Source: Maritimibacter fusiformis
Lineage (GTDB): Bacteria; Pseudomonadota; Alphaproteobacteria; Rhodobacterales; Rhodobacteraceae
Length of the DNA: 64,000 bases
Reading direction: 5' to 3'
Assembly: GCF_008086115.1 (NCBI RefSeq)
Contig: NZ_VSIY01000015.1
Coordinates: 372,001 to 436,000 of the forward strand
Below are positions 62,959 to 64,000 of the stretch, piece after piece (within the stretch, counting starts at the first letter, position 1; each line of letters starts with the position of its first letter). The notes beneath the pieces are model-generated. The model was not told the origin of the DNA and ran no database searches. It saw only the letters and a list, made by a program, of their open reading frames with translations. Position numbers and translations under genes: made by a program.

Positions 62959-63377
62959 GCCTGCCGTTGAACCGGGTGAATTTCATCACCCTCGCCGTGG
63001 CCGACCTGGCCCGTGCGCGCGCCTATTACGAGGCGCTGGGCTGGGTGCTGGAGGAGGCGATGGACAAGGTCGCTTTCTACGACATGAACGGTGCAAAGTT
63101 CGCCCTGTTCACGCTGGAAGGTCTGGCCGAGGAAACCGGGCGCGACATCGGCGAATTCAAGACCGGCGCGATGACGCTGGCCCAGAACCAGCCCTCGCCC
63201 GAGGCGGTGGACGCGGCCTATGCCCATGCGATCGCCTCTGGCGCGACCCCGGTGCGCGCACCGTTCAGGACCGATTGGGGCGGCTATTCCAGCTATGTCG
63301 CCGACCCCGACGGGCACCTTTGGGAGTTTGCTTTCAACCCGTTCTCGCCGCTTGACGAGGCCGGGCATATCGCCTGA
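62955..63377 (+). CDS. VOC-family protein (glyoxalase/bleomycin-resistance fold)
   Basis: This 140-residue protein is a single vicinal-oxygen-chelate domain: 'VNFITLAVADLARARAYYEALGWVL' (residues 7-31 in part) and 'SSYVADPDGHLWEFAFNP' at the C-terminus, where the Glu is the usual metal ligand. The substrate is unknown. It overlaps recF by 4 bases and so is co-translated with a repair gene; such an insertion between recF and gyrB is unusual. Confidence 0.85.
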   Translation: MSLPLNRVNFITLAVADLARARAYYEALGWVLEEAMDKVAFYDMNGAKFALFTLEGLAEETGRDIGEFKTGAMTLAQNQPSPEAVDAAYAHAIASGATPVRAPFRTDWGGYSSYVADPDGHLWEFAFNPFSPLDEAGHIA

Positions 63378-63383
63378 GCCGGA

Positions 63384-63399
63384 CCCCCAAATATGGGGG
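63384..63399. other. Short hairpin after the VOC gene
   Basis: CCCCCA, loop AATA and TGGGGG form a 6-bp stem 6 bases after the VOC stop. There is no T tract, so termination would be weak. Confidence 0.4.
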
Positions 63400-63407
63400 C
63401 GAAACGC

Positions 63408-63436
63408 TGGTAAACCGGGGCCGAACCCCCTATAAC
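63408..63436 (+). promoter_or_regulatory. Possible gyrB promoter
   Basis: TATAAC at 63431-63436 is a good -10 element, with a weak TGGTAA 17 bases upstream. It lies 28 bases before the gyrB start. Confidence 0.4.
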
Positions 63437-63464
63437 TTGCGCATTCATTCCAAGGAAGGCTTGC

Positions 63465-64000
<536 letters not shown>

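Overview
The window is a contiguous, GC-rich chromosomal segment of an alphaproteobacterium, most likely in Rhodobacterales (Roseobacter/Rhodobacter relatives). The reasons are the gene order ubiB-ubiE-mutM-enoyl-CoA hydratase-rpsT-dnaA-dnaN-recF-gyrB near the right edge, the alphaproteobacterial flagellar regulators FlbT and FlaF, CtrA-like TTAA-N7-TTAA boxes at flagellar promoters, and small families common in that order (DUF2783, HspQ, DUF1217, RES/Xre toxin-antitoxin). Coding density is very high, with many 1- to 4-base start/stop overlaps. I see no rRNA, tRNA, insertion sequence, prophage or CRISPR array.

Bases 1-21055 hold metabolic and housekeeping genes: the end of a flavin monooxygenase with its DUF2783 partner; a RES toxin/Xre antitoxin pair with a perfect palindromic operator; a 1-Cys peroxiredoxin divergent from an aldehyde dehydrogenase; a coupled thiolase/free-methionine-R-sulfoxide reductase/RluA operon; a STAS plus HATPase partner-switch pair; hspQ; a lipoprotein transglycosylase; a UbiH-type hydroxylase; an amidase; an aminotransferase; ftsK; lolA; a Trm112-like/LON-domain/thioredoxin-TPR group; and the homogentisate pathway genes fahA and hmgA.

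Bases 21177-53256 are a 32-kb flagellar superoperon. Blocks in both orientations meet at divergent promoters (before motB, between fliF and fliL, between flgB and fliI, between flgJ and fliK), and each junction carries a CtrA-like box, the last one weak. The block encodes the export gate (FliP, FliQ, FliR, FlhA, FlhB), export ATPase FliI with FliH and a FliJ-like protein, MS ring FliF, switch protein FliN, rod (FlgB, FlgC, FlgF, FlgG, FliE), P and L rings (FlgI, FlgH, FlgA), hook and junction proteins (FlgE, FlgD, FliK, FlgK, FlgL), flagellin with FlaF/FlbT, and the MotA/MotB stator. Interleaved are poorly known genes: a DUF6468-like membrane protein, a MotE-like protein, a 777-residue secreted AMIN-like/helical-repeat protein, a transglycosylase and a second FliL-like protein. 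Together they look like a lineage-specific periplasmic motor module. fliG, fliM, fliD and fliS are not in the window.

Bases 53319-64000 are core genes: a phosphotransferase, ubiquinone genes ubiB and ubiE, mutM, an enoyl-CoA hydratase, rpsT with a leader that can form two competing hairpins, then dnaA, dnaN, recF, a VOC-family gene and the start of gyrB. A 0.46-kb gene-free stretch before dnaA holds inverted repeats but no recognisable DnaA boxes.
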